DNA of 64,000 bases. Origin: Desulfofustis limnaeus. Lineage in GTDB: Bacteria; Desulfobacterota; Desulfobulbia; Desulfobulbales; Desulfocapsaceae. The stretch lies in contig NZ_AP025516.1 in NCBI RefSeq assembly GCF_023169885.1, positions 620,001 to 684,000 on the forward strand. The letters are read 5' to 3'. The notes under the pieces are model-generated. The model ran no database searches, had not been told where the DNA came from, and worked only from the letters and a program-made list of their open reading frames with translations. How positions within the stretch are numbered: the first letter of the stretch is position 1; each line of letters opens with the position of its first letter. A program made the translations under genes and the position numbers. Shown in pieces: positions 36,023-45,423 of this stretch.

Positions 36023-36715
36023 ATGCGGGAGAAGGGAATGAAAAAGATACTAGCGTTTGCAGCGGCCGTTGTCGTCTTGGGAGCCTGTTTGGTAATCTCT
36101 GCGGCGGATCAGCCAGCGAGCGAGGCGGAGCCGTATGACGAGGATACTTATGGTCCGGAAAAAGAGATTGTCTGGAACCAGCCGGTCAAAGGTGTGACCT
36201 TCAGTCATAAACTGCACACGATGGACATCGGTCTTGATTGTGAATCGTGTCATGACGACCTGTTCGAGATGGAGGCGGGCGCTGCCGAGGCCAATGACGA
36301 TTTCACCATGGCGGCCATGGGGGAGGGCTTGTACTGCGGTGCCTGTCATGACGGCAGTTCTGCGTTCGACGTGAATTCCCAATGTGGTTCCTGCCACCTG
36401 GAGCCGGAGAACCCCATCGTTTGGACTAAACCGGTCAAGGCGGTGATCTTTGAACACAAAACTCACTCGCAAGACCTTGGCCTGGACTGTGAATCGTGCC
36501 ACGACGATTTGTTCGTCATGAGGGCTGGTGCTGCCGAGGAGGCCGACGACTTCGTCATGGCCGCTTTATACGACGGCAAGTACTGTGGTGCCTGCCATGA
36601 CGGAAGTACCGCGTTTGCCTCGGACACCCGATGCACCACTTGCCATATCGGCGTCAGGGGGTACGCCCGGATGACCGGTGAAAGCACCTCTGCCGAACAC
36701 GACACCCAGCATTAA
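36023..36715 (+). CDS. Hexaheme c-type cytochrome made of two triheme (c7-like) domains
   Basis: A 230-residue exported cytochrome with signal peptide MKKILAFAAAVVVLGACLV; a Cys in LGAC could even be lipidated. Six CxxCH motifs appear: CESCH, CGACH, CGSCH, then again CESCH, CGACH, CTTCH. The two halves are clear duplicates (GLDCESCHDDLF, AGAAE, DDF, MAA, CGACHDGS). Each half resembles the c(7)-type triheme domain. Extra His such as FSHKLH and FEHKTH give sixth ligands. It probably passes electrons between the ferredoxin/NrfD complex and periplasmic partners. ATG 36023 has GGGAGG upstream; ATG 36038 is also possible. Confidence 0.92.
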   Translation: MREKGMKKILAFAAAVVVLGACLVISAADQPASEAEPYDEDTYGPEKEIVWNQPVKGVTFSHKLHTMDIGLDCESCHDDLFEMEAGAAEANDDFTMAAMGEGLYCGACHDGSSAFDVNSQCGSCHLEPENPIVWTKPVKAVIFEHKTHSQDLGLDCESCHDDLFVMRAGAAEEADDFVMAALYDGKYCGACHDGSTAFASDTRCTTCHIGVRGYARMTGESTSAEHDTQH

Positions 36716-36729
36716 ACTCGCCTTATTCG

Positions 36730-36759
36730 GAGGGTCCGGTGCAAAGCCCGGACCCTCCG
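36730..36759 (+). terminator. Hairpin, probable terminator of the cytochrome unit
   Basis: GGAGGGTCCGG pairs with CCGGACCCTCC around a short loop, 15 bases after the cytochrome stop codon. Only a short T-run follows some 18 bases later, so efficiency is uncertain. Confidence 0.6.
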
Positions 36760-37170
36760 CCACCTGTCTGCTCCTCATCATTTTTGTCCCGATCAGATTC
36801 AAGGTAATCGCCTCGCTGAGGGCGCATTTTGCTTCCTGAACTTCGGGGGCGATCTATTTGTTTAGTATCATGTAGTTTTTTAGTCCACCTCGAGAGTTCT
36901 TCTTGCATTGGAAAGCAGCGATTCTCGGAGAGTGAACGACGGTTCATTTTATCTATTCGTAATTATTTAAAAATTTCAGCTAGTGAAAGCGGGCTAACTA
37001 TGCGCCCATTTAGTCTTACCGATGGGCGCACTCTGCGTCTTATGGGGAGAACTTTCTTGCTAATGAACCCCTGAATTTAAGCATTTTAGATAAAGATTAA
37101 CAAATTTATCGTTTTTTATATCAAAACCTTACGTTGATATCCTCGTTGGATCGAGCCATGTAGGAAAAGG

Positions 37171-37187
37171 TTGGCACATCCCTTGCT
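37171..37187 (+). promoter_or_regulatory. Sigma-54 (RpoN) promoter
   Basis: TTGGCACATCCCTTGCT matches the -24/-12 consensus TGGCAC-N5-TTGCW, with GG and GC ten bases apart. It lies 50 bases ahead of the small membrane protein gene at 37237 and points toward it and NrfD. An enhancer-binding activator would be needed; none is encoded in the window. Confidence 0.85.
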
Positions 37188-37236
37188 TTATAGAAGGCAA
37201 AGCTTAGTGGCAACAACTCTTACGAAGGAGGCTCCC

Positions 37237-37458
37237 ATGGCCGCAACCTATCTGAACACCGCATCGAACGTATCGCTTTCCCCAGTCCTGATCGGTGAGC
37301 GATGGCGCGAAAAGACAAGTGAATACTTCTGGTTCTCAGTGTGCTTCGCGTTGTTTCTGGTGCTTGGGCCTTTCGCCGCCCCGATCGCCTTGGGGTTTGT
37401 TTTCAGTAACCACAGCATCAACGCGGATGCGGTTGAGCCGCGCCGTCTCGATGAATAA
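37237..37458 (+). CDS. Small single-helix membrane protein next to NrfD
   Basis: A 73-residue protein with one hydrophobic helix (YFWFSVCFALFLVLGPFAAP, residues about 28-47) that may extend to about 55. ATG 37237 follows a perfect AGGAGG. It is the first gene after the sigma-54 promoter and lies 43 bases before NrfD, so it is probably a small subunit or assembly factor of that complex. No family recognised. Confidence 0.75.
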   Translation: MAATYLNTASNVSLSPVLIGERWREKTSEYFWFSVCFALFLVLGPFAAPIALGFVFSNHSINADAVEPRRLDE

Positions 37459-37501
37459 ATCGCGCATCGTTGTACAACAACATATTTCCTGAGGAGGAAC
37501 C

Positions 37502-38683
37502 ATGTCTCTGCAATCTCAAGCTGCCGTTATACAAGAAAGGGAGTTTCGCAAGCCGCAGTTCAATGTGTTACTGATGGCAATGCTGGCTCTCGTGGCCATC
37601 GGCATCTCAGCCGGAATCTATGCTCTTTACGTGGGGCATCATCACTCCCTCGGCGTTACCCGTGAAGTGCCCTGGGGAATAGCCATCAGCACCTATGCCT
37701 ATCTGGCGATCATCTCCACCGGTCTCTGCGCCTTGGCGGCTCTGAGTCATCTGTTCGGTGGTAACAACCTGGCGCCGCTGGCAAACCGGATGGTATGGTT
37801 GTCGATTGCTGCCATCATGGGCGCCTTTCTGGTTATTGGTTTGGAATTGGAAAACGTCTGGCGGATGCCGTTGGGGGTTATTCTCTATCCGAATCCCACG
37901 TCCAACATCTGGTGGATGGGCACATTGTACGGCATGGCGGTTGGTATCATGATGGTTGAGCTGTTTCTGATCGTCACCAGACGATACAAACTGGCGGTCA
38001 TTCTCGGTGTTTGTGCGGCGGTTACCGAGCTTTTCGCCAACAGCAATCTTGGCTCGGTTTTCGCTTCGCTCAATGCCCGGCCGTTCTGGTACGGTTCGCA
38101 ATTGCCCATCTTTTTCCTCGCTTCTGCATTTCTTTCCGGCGCTGCTGCCATCGTTCTGTTTACCCATGTCTCTTTCGCCTTGCGTCAGCGTTTTGTCAGC
38201 AAAGAGACTTTTGAAGCGATGCAGACCGGCGGCAAGGTCATGATGCTGATGATTTTTCTTATCGCTATCGCCACCGGGTGGAAGTTCCTCAACGCCATGG
38301 TCGGTTCGGAGTCTCTGGGAGAGGCTGCAGCCGTGTTGACCTCGGGCTCGCTGTCCAACAGTTTTTGGGTCTTTGAGATCGGCATCGGCCTGGCTCTGCC
38401 CTTTGTTGTCCTGCTCTTCACCAGACTGCAATCGGTTCAAGCCATGTCCTTGGCGGCGCTGATGATCCTTGTCGGCCAATTTTTCTCCCGCCTCAACTTG
38501 GTGGTGGCTGGTCAGGTGGTTCCGCAATTTCCTGGCATCGAAGGTGCCTCGCAATACAATCATTACGCGGCGACTGCCCCGGAATTGGCCATTGCCTTGA
38601 GCGGCATCGGGGTTCTTGGGGCCTGTTTCCTGATTGGCGAGTATTATCTCGGTGAGAGTTTCAGGCATCATCATGAGCAGTGA
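37502..38683 (+). CDS. NrfD/PsrC-like quinone-interacting membrane subunit
   Basis: A 393-residue integral membrane protein with about ten helices (first at residues 22-45). The pattern VPWGIAISTYAYLAIISTGLCALAALSHLFGG and the ENVWRMPLG loop are typical of the HmcC/NrfD/CbcU branch. Such subunits bind menaquinone and pass electrons to an iron-sulfur partner. With the ferredoxin and cytochrome upstream it forms a module like Geobacter CbcSTU or Desulfovibrio Hmc/Tmc. GAGGAGGAACC lies just before the ATG. The MerR gene follows 44 bases later. Confidence 0.92.
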   Translation: MSLQSQAAVIQEREFRKPQFNVLLMAMLALVAIGISAGIYALYVGHHHSLGVTREVPWGIAISTYAYLAIISTGLCALAALSHLFGGNNLAPLANRMVWLSIAAIMGAFLVIGLELENVWRMPLGVILYPNPTSNIWWMGTLYGMAVGIMMVELFLIVTRRYKLAVILGVCAAVTELFANSNLGSVFASLNARPFWYGSQLPIFFLASAFLSGAAAIVLFTHVSFALRQRFVSKETFEAMQTGGKVMMLMIFLIAIATGWKFLNAMVGSESLGEAAAVLTSGSLSNSFWVFEIGIGLALPFVVLLFTRLQSVQAMSLAALMILVGQFFSRLNLVVAGQVVPQFPGIEGASQYNHYAATAPELAIALSGIGVLGACFLIGEYYLGESFRHHHEQ

Positions 38684-38727
38684 GACGAGTCCCGGGTGCA
38701 CCCATGATCATAAGGAAGGAGGCCACC

Positions 38728-39099
38728 ATGATCGCTGAAGATGAAGCAATATTCACCATCGGAATGGCGGCGAAGCTGCTCGGTATCCACCAGAGAACCT
38801 TACGCAATTACGAGGATAGCGGGCTGGTTCGGCCGCAGCGAAAAGGAAAATGGCGTTACTATTCCATGCGCGATATCAAGTGGATCGAATGCCTGCGGGA
38901 GATGATCCATACCCATGGTATCAGTATCAATGCCGTGAAAAAGCTGCTTGCCTACACTCCCTGTTGGAATATTATCGACTGCCCCTTTGAAAAGCGGCAG
39001 CGGTGCAGCGCCTTTTTCTCCAACACGTTGGTTCCCAGCAAAATAAGAAGGCTGGAACCGCTGCCACAGCGAAAGAAAAAGAAAGTCGTGGCTTACTGA
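38728..39099 (+). CDS. MerR-family regulator with C-terminal Cys cluster
   Basis: A 123-residue protein. The N-terminal HTH is typical ([28 protein letters not shown]), followed by [17 protein letters not shown]. The C-terminal part has Cys at [15 protein letters not shown] and ends in a basic tail. Those Cys could bind a metal, an iron-sulfur cluster or sense redox state. ATG 38728 follows AAGGAGG. Being cotranscribed with NrfD it may regulate this redox module. A strong terminator follows, into which the group II intron has inserted. Confidence 0.88.
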   Translation: MIAEDEAIFTIGMAAKLLGIHQRTLRNYEDSGLVRPQRKGKWRYYSMRDIKWIECLREMIHTHGISINAVKKLLAYTPCWNIIDCPFEKRQRCSAFFSNTLVPSKIRRLEPLPQRKKKKVVAY

Positions 39100-39132
39100 T
39101 TATCCTCACTCTCAATCCATCCGCTGAACAAA

Positions 39133-39163
39133 CCCCCCTCACCGGCACGTGAGGGGGGTTTTT
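39133..39163 (+). terminator. Intrinsic terminator of the MerR unit; intron target
   Basis: CCCCCCTCAC pairs with GTGAGGGGGG around a six-base loop, followed by TTTTTGTTTC. The group II intron begins right after that TTTC. Insertion downstream of a terminator hairpin is the known target preference of class C introns. Confidence 0.92.
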
Positions 39164-39168
39164 GTTTC

Positions 39169-41054
<1,886 letters not shown>

Positions 41055-41155
41055 TGGTCGATTTGGTCAACCCATGGGCAACCTTTTTCTGATTTGTCCA
41101 TGATTCATGATTGAATGGAACCTGTCCGTTTGTGGGCACTTGTAAAGCAGAATCC

Positions 41156-41460
41156 TCAGTGATCTTCAAGAACCGTGGTATAGGCTTGATCGGTACGGTT
41201 CGGTTTTTCCGGATAATGCAGACGAAGCAGGCCGTGCTCAACCATCGGTTTGGTATAGCGTTGCCGGAGACTCTCCGGGTTACGGCGAACGAGTATAGAA
41301 ATTTCATTACGGGTAAGCCAACGCTCCCGGCACAGTTCCAGCAGAATCTTTTCCATCTTCTTAGGCGGCAGCCGACGTTGGTTCCAAGCTGGGGCGGCAA
41401 TGGCCAAATGTTCGTCACTATGTGGGGAGTGCCCTGGCTTATGTAGGGAGTGGTCGGGCT
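41156..41460 (-). pseudogene. 3' fragment of an AlbA_2/AAA_4-type ATP-binding protein gene
   Basis: The frame reads PDHSLHKPGHSPHSDEH, then IAAPAWNQRRLPPKKMEK, RERWLTRNEIS and LRQRYTKPMVEHGLLRLHYP, to a stop at 41156. That is the C-terminal tail of AlbA_2 (Schlafen-like) ATP-binding proteins often found next to type I restriction genes. It has no start of its own: the upstream part lies on the other side of the IS element (43171-43441). Joining the two across one copy of the target duplication restores the frame. Confidence 0.85.
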
Positions 41461-41466
41461 TAAGTA
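41461..41466 (+). repeat. Target-site duplication of the IS, left copy (TAAGTA)
   Basis: TAAGTA lies just outside the left end of the insertion sequence; the same six bases follow its right end at 43165-43170. Because the bases at the ends are partly symmetric, a shorter duplication (AAGT) with slightly longer terminal repeats is also possible. Confidence 0.75.
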
Positions 41467-43164
41467 GTGTCCGTCCGGAAAGGGCGATATTTTGTTAAAC
41501 ATCAAGGGACAAAACGGCGCTGCCTTGAAAGAGACGGCGATTTTCAACGCGCAGGCGGGCATGACACCCATTCCTAACACCATCAAGACGCCGATTTTTC
41601 GATCTGCAGACGCACCTCGGCTGTTTCGTCCCGGTACCTTCTTTTTTCTCGCTGCTCTCTCAGGCCGTGGCCAGCTGAATACGGGCCAGCACCGTGAGGT
41701 TGTAGGCAACAATCGCACTCCAGATATATGCCTTGAAGCCTTCCCAACCCGACCAGTTGCAACGCTTCAGCCCATAGCTTCGTTTCAACGTCGAAATGTT
41801 CGCCTCGATCCCGGCTCGAAAATTGCGCAACCGCCGATAAACCCACGTGCTCTTGGCCATGTCCACGATCGACAGACCGCGCTTCTTGGCAAAGACCACA
41901 TCCTTGACGTCTGCTGCCTTGGCTCCCGCCAGGTTCGCCTGCGAAGCAAAGCCGCCATCCGCCGTGCTCTGCCGGGGCGGGCGTCCATACCGCTCGATAT
42001 GCCGCTTCAACAACGGCAGAAACCGCTCGGCATCGGCCGGGTTGCCTCGTTCCACCAGGCAGTCAAGAATCAGGTTCGACGCACCGCCGGTCAGGAACAC
42101 CTTGTGCCCAAACTCCGTCTCACGCCGTCCTTTGACCAGGATGTCGGTGTGCGTCTCAAACAGCGACACGATCTTCTCCGACGCCGGTACCTGTTCACCT
42201 TTGAACACCCGTCGCTCGGTCTGGTCCATCACCCGCCGCAGCAGGTCAATGGCACGGGACAGTTTCTCGGCCAGCGCCCGGGCGTGAGTGTAGTCTTCAA
42301 TCGAGTCTCCGCCGAAGTCGGCAAGCTCGGGGATCGCCTGCTCCGCATAAGCGATCACGCGACCGGCATAGTGCAGCATATCCCGGTAGGCCGTCTGGCG
42401 TGTCTCCTGCTTGGTAGCGTTCTGGATGGACAGCAACCGCTTCTTCACCACCCGCCGATGATCGCTGCACCCATAGCCGGGACAGGGGCTGAGTTCCTTG
42501 CCCTCAAACAGCCAGCGGGTGATGACCCGGATCCCGTCCCAGAGCAACGTCGCATCGGTCGGCCGGTGGATATCCGTTTGGACGGCGGTGGAGTCGAGTC
42601 GGATCTTCCGGCCGTTCTCGATCTTAGCCTGCTGGGCGTAGGCGAGCAGAAACTGGTGAATCGCCAGCCAGGCCTCTTCGCTCAGGGCCTTGATATTTTC
42701 CTGCAGGGTCGATTTGGCCGGAAAGTGTCCCGGTTCAAGGCGGACGAAGCTGCGAAACGAATGGGAGTCGGCCAGATAATAGGCCAGATCATCGTAGCTG
42801 AGTTCGCGGAACTGTTTGAGGAGCGTGCAGCGGACTACCTGTTCGGCAGTCATGCCCTGGCGGCCGGTATCGGAGCGGCTTTTCTTGAGCAGATCGGCAT
42901 AGGCCTGGTCAAGCAGATGGTGGTCGGTTGCCAGGATGGCGTCCATCTGTTCCAGCTCACGAGGTCCGGGATGTTTGCCAAGAACCTCGAAGATCGTGGT
43001 TTGTGGATTGCGTTTTCTGCGCATGGACTCACCGATCAGATGGTAAATATCGAAACATATCGGTTGGTTGTCTCGCTCAGTGTAACAGATCGGCAGAAAA
43101 AATGCAGCCTGTTTTGTCAGGATTGTGAAACATTTTCAAACCGTTAGGGTTTCCGGACAGAAAC
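41467..43164 (-). mobile_element. Insertion sequence, ISNCY/ISDol1-like
   Basis: A 1,698-base element with one transposase gene. Ends: GTGTCCGTCCGGAAAG at the left and, reversed, GTTTCTGTCCGGAAAC at the right, an imperfect inverted repeat. TAAGTA flanks both sides. It sits inside an AlbA_2-type gene. The intact transposase, matching ends and clean duplication suggest a fairly recent insertion. The family name rests on memory of similar transposases and should be checked in ISfinder. Confidence 0.88.
41660..43024 (-). CDS. IS transposase (DDE type, ISNCY family-like)
   Basis: A 454-residue transposase. The N-terminal part (MRRKRNPQTTIFEVLG, GMTAEQVVRCTLLKQFRELSY) is a DNA-binding region; the DDE core includes KIRLDSTAVQTDIHRP (first Asp near 145), QSTADGGFAS (second Asp) and FRAGIEANISTLKRSYGL (Glu). 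The length is complete and no frameshift is visible. The gene is the only one in the element and fills most of it. Confidence 0.92.
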   Translation of the reverse strand: MRRKRNPQTTIFEVLGKHPGPRELEQMDAILATDHHLLDQAYADLLKKSRSDTGRQGMTAEQVVRCTLLKQFRELSYDDLAYYLADSHSFRSFVRLEPGHFPAKSTLQENIKALSEEAWLAIHQFLLAYAQQAKIENGRKIRLDSTAVQTDIHRPTDATLLWDGIRVITRWLFEGKELSPCPGYGCSDHRRVVKKRLLSIQNATKQETRQTAYRDMLHYAGRVIAYAEQAIPELADFGGDSIEDYTHARALAEKLSRAIDLLRRVMDQTERRVFKGEQVPASEKIVSLFETHTDILVKGRRETEFGHKVFLTGGASNLILDCLVERGNPADAERFLPLLKRHIERYGRPPRQSTADGGFASQANLAGAKAADVKDVVFAKKRGLSIVDMAKSTWVYRRLRNFRAGIEANISTLKRSYGLKRCNWSGWEGFKAYIWSAIVAYNLTVLARIQLATA

Positions 43165-43170
43165 TAAGTA
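43165..43170 (+). repeat. Target-site duplication of the IS, right copy (TAAGTA)
   Basis: Identical to 41461-41466. Deleting the IS with one copy turns the two gene fragments into one open frame reading DHSLLKPDHSLHKPGHS. Confidence 0.75.
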
Positions 43171-43441
43171 GGGAGTGATCAATCACCGGCAAGCGGTAAC
43201 GAGTCCACCGGCCCTGTCCCTCTTGTGTCAGGGTGCCTTTTGCCACCAGTGTCTGCAACAGCTTCGTCATATCGGCGGCATGCCCGCCGGTGATCTGCCG
43301 CATCCGGGCCTTGTCCACTGCTCTTTCCAGGTTCGCTGTTACCAGGGCCTGAACCTCAAGTTTGCTGAATCGTGAAAAGTCAGTCCCAAAAATCCGGCTA
43401 CCTGAACCAATGATTCCTCTGGTGACGATGAAATGGCTCAA
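43171..43441 (-). pseudogene. Middle fragment of the AlbA_2-type gene, broken by the IS
   Basis: The frame reads FSRFSKLEVQALVTANLERA, ARMRQITGGHAADMTKLLQTL, GRWTRYRLP and DHSL before the IS end. In intact relatives this follows about 350 residues with the AlbA_2 and ATP-binding parts, which are missing. A TTG overlapping the antitoxin-like stop could start a short peptide but no recognised start fits the family. So the gene lost its 5' part by deletion and was then split by the IS. Confidence 0.82.
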
Positions 43442-43620
43442 AGGTTGTCCTGCTGTTCTTCCACGATCTTCCCATCCTTGAGAACCGCCACTCCGGACCC
43501 AGCTCGTTTGGCCCTTTCTCGGGCTTTTTGCGCGGCGCGCTGCAGGGCGATTTCAGCCTTGATAAAATCCGGGTCGCGTTGCTTTTCATTCTGTTCACGA
43601 TCAGTGGTTTTGGTGCTCAT
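43438..43620 (-). CDS. Small antitoxin-like partner of the zeta-like kinase
   Basis: A 60-residue, highly charged protein: MSTKTTDREQNEKQRDPDF, a helical Ala/Arg-rich middle, and SGVAVLKDGKIVEEQ at the end. Small proteins with this ending often follow zeta-type ATPase genes. The start overlaps the upstream stop (ATGA), so the two are translated together. An antitoxin role is inferred from position and size only. Confidence 0.65.
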   Translation of the reverse strand: MSTKTTDREQNEKQRDPDFIKAEIALQRAAQKARERAKRAGSGVAVLKDGKIVEEQQDNL

Positions 43621-44138
43621 TCGTTCACTCCTTCTTCGATGTGCTGCGGGGCACTGCCGGAGTTATCATACAATGCCCATTCACTGACAATCGATTTATA
43701 TAAGGTATCAAAATTCCACAGTCCGCCCGCAAACCGCCTCCGGATAGTCGGCTCAGGCACATTATGACCGCCCTCTAGAACCCGTTGCCGGACACGGGCA
43801 ATAGCCAATTCAGGTGAAGCGAGCTGCAAAAAGAAGAGTTTGACGATGTAACCGCCCTGCCGCCAGCCGGGGATGAGCCTGGCATATCCTCGACCACTCA
43901 AGGTGGTCTCAAAGGCAAAACTTTCGCCCCGTCGGGAGTGCTGAAAAATTTCTTCGAGCATCAGACGCCCGGCTTTGAAGGCGGCCCGTTCCGGATCGAA
44001 AGGGGCGAGACCGGCGGCGATCAGGTCTGCATTCACAAAAATCGGGCAGTTGGCCTCCTTGGGCAGGAATTCTTCCGCGAAGGTGGTTTTCCCGGCCCCG
44101 TTGGGCCCGGCAAGGATGATGATCTTTTTCTCGTTCAT
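43617..44138 (-). CDS. Zeta-toxin-like P-loop kinase
   Basis: A 173-residue protein. The Walker A AGPNGAGKTTFAEEF is at residues 10-24; FVNADLIAAGLAPFDPERAA and FAFETTLSGRGY match the substrate region of zeta toxins, and RVRQRVLEGGHNVPEPTIRRRF is the conserved C-terminal helix region. Zeta toxins phosphorylate UDP-N-acetylglucosamine. AGAGG lies six bases before the ATG. The gene follows the chimeric restriction gene by 10 bases, so it shares a transcript with the remains of that system. Confidence 0.85.
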   Translation of the reverse strand: MNEKKIIILAGPNGAGKTTFAEEFLPKEANCPIFVNADLIAAGLAPFDPERAAFKAGRLMLEEIFQHSRRGESFAFETTLSGRGYARLIPGWRQGGYIVKLFFLQLASPELAIARVRQRVLEGGHNVPEPTIRRRFAGGLWNFDTLYKSIVSEWALYDNSGSAPQHIEEGVNE

Positions 44139-44148
44139 CGCATACCTC

Positions 44149-45423
44149 TTACGCTACCGTAACCTGGCCGTTCATCAACAGAGGCAGGAGCCAGTCGCGG
44201 AGATGGGTGAGGTGCTGGTTTTCCTTCGTGTTGTTGGCTATCCGTTCGAACGCGGGTTCAACAACTGCGGCGTATTTCTCGACAACGGCGGAGTCTGGGA
44301 TGGCAAGGAGGGTGCATTGAATGTCGTTTGAGACGATGGAGTTGAAGACCGAGCCTGAGGACTTCACCTGCAAATGGTGAATCAATTCCTTGGCAAGGAA
44401 GAACAGGTAGGTGTGACTGATACCGGGCTTGGCGCAAAGCGCATAGCACGATTGGTTCATTGCCATGTCGGAACCAGTCAAAACCAGCTTGCCGACTGAC
44501 CCTCGGGCCGTGATGAAGACGGTATCCTTCGCGAAAAGCTTGGTGCTGCTTTTTTTTAAGCCTTCCTCGGTGATGGAGTCTGCTGTTGAAAATTTAAACA
44601 TGGTGCCGTCGGCATCCGTGGGCGTAAAGAAAGGAATGTAGCCGTTCCAATATTCGGGGTTCTTTTTGGTCGGCGTGTCGGGTGATTTGTTGCTGGCAAA
44701 TTCCGGACTGTGCTTGATGACGCTGAGGTTATTGTCTTTGAGCACCTCGTTTTCAACCGAATCATCCTCGTGGGCCAGCAATTCTGATAGAAACAGTTCT
44801 TCCTCTTCCCTGAAATAGTTGAAGGTTGGCACGTCGTAAGACGGGCTGGCATAGAAAGCCCCCTCAATGAGCTGAGGCGAACCGTCGTCGTACTCCATGT
44901 TGGTGGAGAACACCATCAGCTGGGTGATGTTGAGAAAGCGCCGGAAGCGGGGATTGCGGCAGCGGGTGATGATGCGGTTGCGTTCTGCCAGTACGCCTTC
45001 ACGGTTGTTGAGTTTCTTGACCTCGATGAATACCAGCGGCATAGCATTGATGAGTAGGGTGATGTCGGGCCTGAATTCATCGTCACCGTTCTTGCAGGTC
45101 AGTTCCGTGACCACATGAAAGCTGTTGTTTGAGAACTCGGCGAGGTCTATCAGCCGGATACCAGAGCGCTCTGTGATCTTTTCATAGAAAGCCTTGCCGA
45201 GGGCCTCATTTTCCAGCAATAGTTTGACGTCGGTTAGCAGCTGATCAATATCGTCAGCATCCAAGCCGGAATTGATCTGGACCATAGCGGCGCGAAACAG
45301 GTCCGGAAAAATATTGGTCTCTTCATCCCATATCGCATTCTTGAGAGAAAGGTAACGATATCCAAGCCGCACCAAATGAAGAATGCAGGGGATTTTGACC
45401 CGTGAGTCTTCGCTGAAAATCAT
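44149..45423 (-). pseudogene. Chimeric HsdR-HsdS gene (type I restriction remnant)
   Basis: A 424-residue open frame that joins two unrelated halves. Residues 1-252 are the start of a type I restriction subunit: MIFSEDSRVKIPCILHLVRL, DEETNIFPDLFRAA, the nuclease motif RPDITLL...FIEVKKL, up to NNLSVIKHSPEFASNKSPDTPT, where HsdR normally goes into its helicase. From there it continues as the C-terminal target-recognition half of HsdS: NPEYWNGYIPFFTPTDADG to HLRDWLLPLLMNGQVTVA. The helicase and HsdM are missing. A deletion from mid-hsdR to mid-hsdS explains it; the junction is near 44667. No restriction activity is expected. ATG 45423 matches the family start; the frame continues to 45639. Confidence 0.85.

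Larger units (their letters stand above)
36716..37236. other. Intergenic region with hairpin and sigma-54 promoter
   Basis: About 520 bases that split the redox module in two. It starts with a GC-rich hairpin (36730-36759), continues as strongly AT-rich DNA (36830-37140) and ends with a sigma-54 promoter. The AT-rich part may hold activator sites. Short open frames here (for example 36829-37074) look random. Confidence 0.6.

Noticed and set aside
36829-37074. 81-codon forward frame in the AT-rich gap
   Set aside because: No ribosome site and no recognisable features; AT-rich regulatory DNA is the better explanation.
41492-43147. 551-codon forward frame across the IS
   Set aside because: It is the mirror of the transposase gene; the reverse frame has the DDE motifs and family length.
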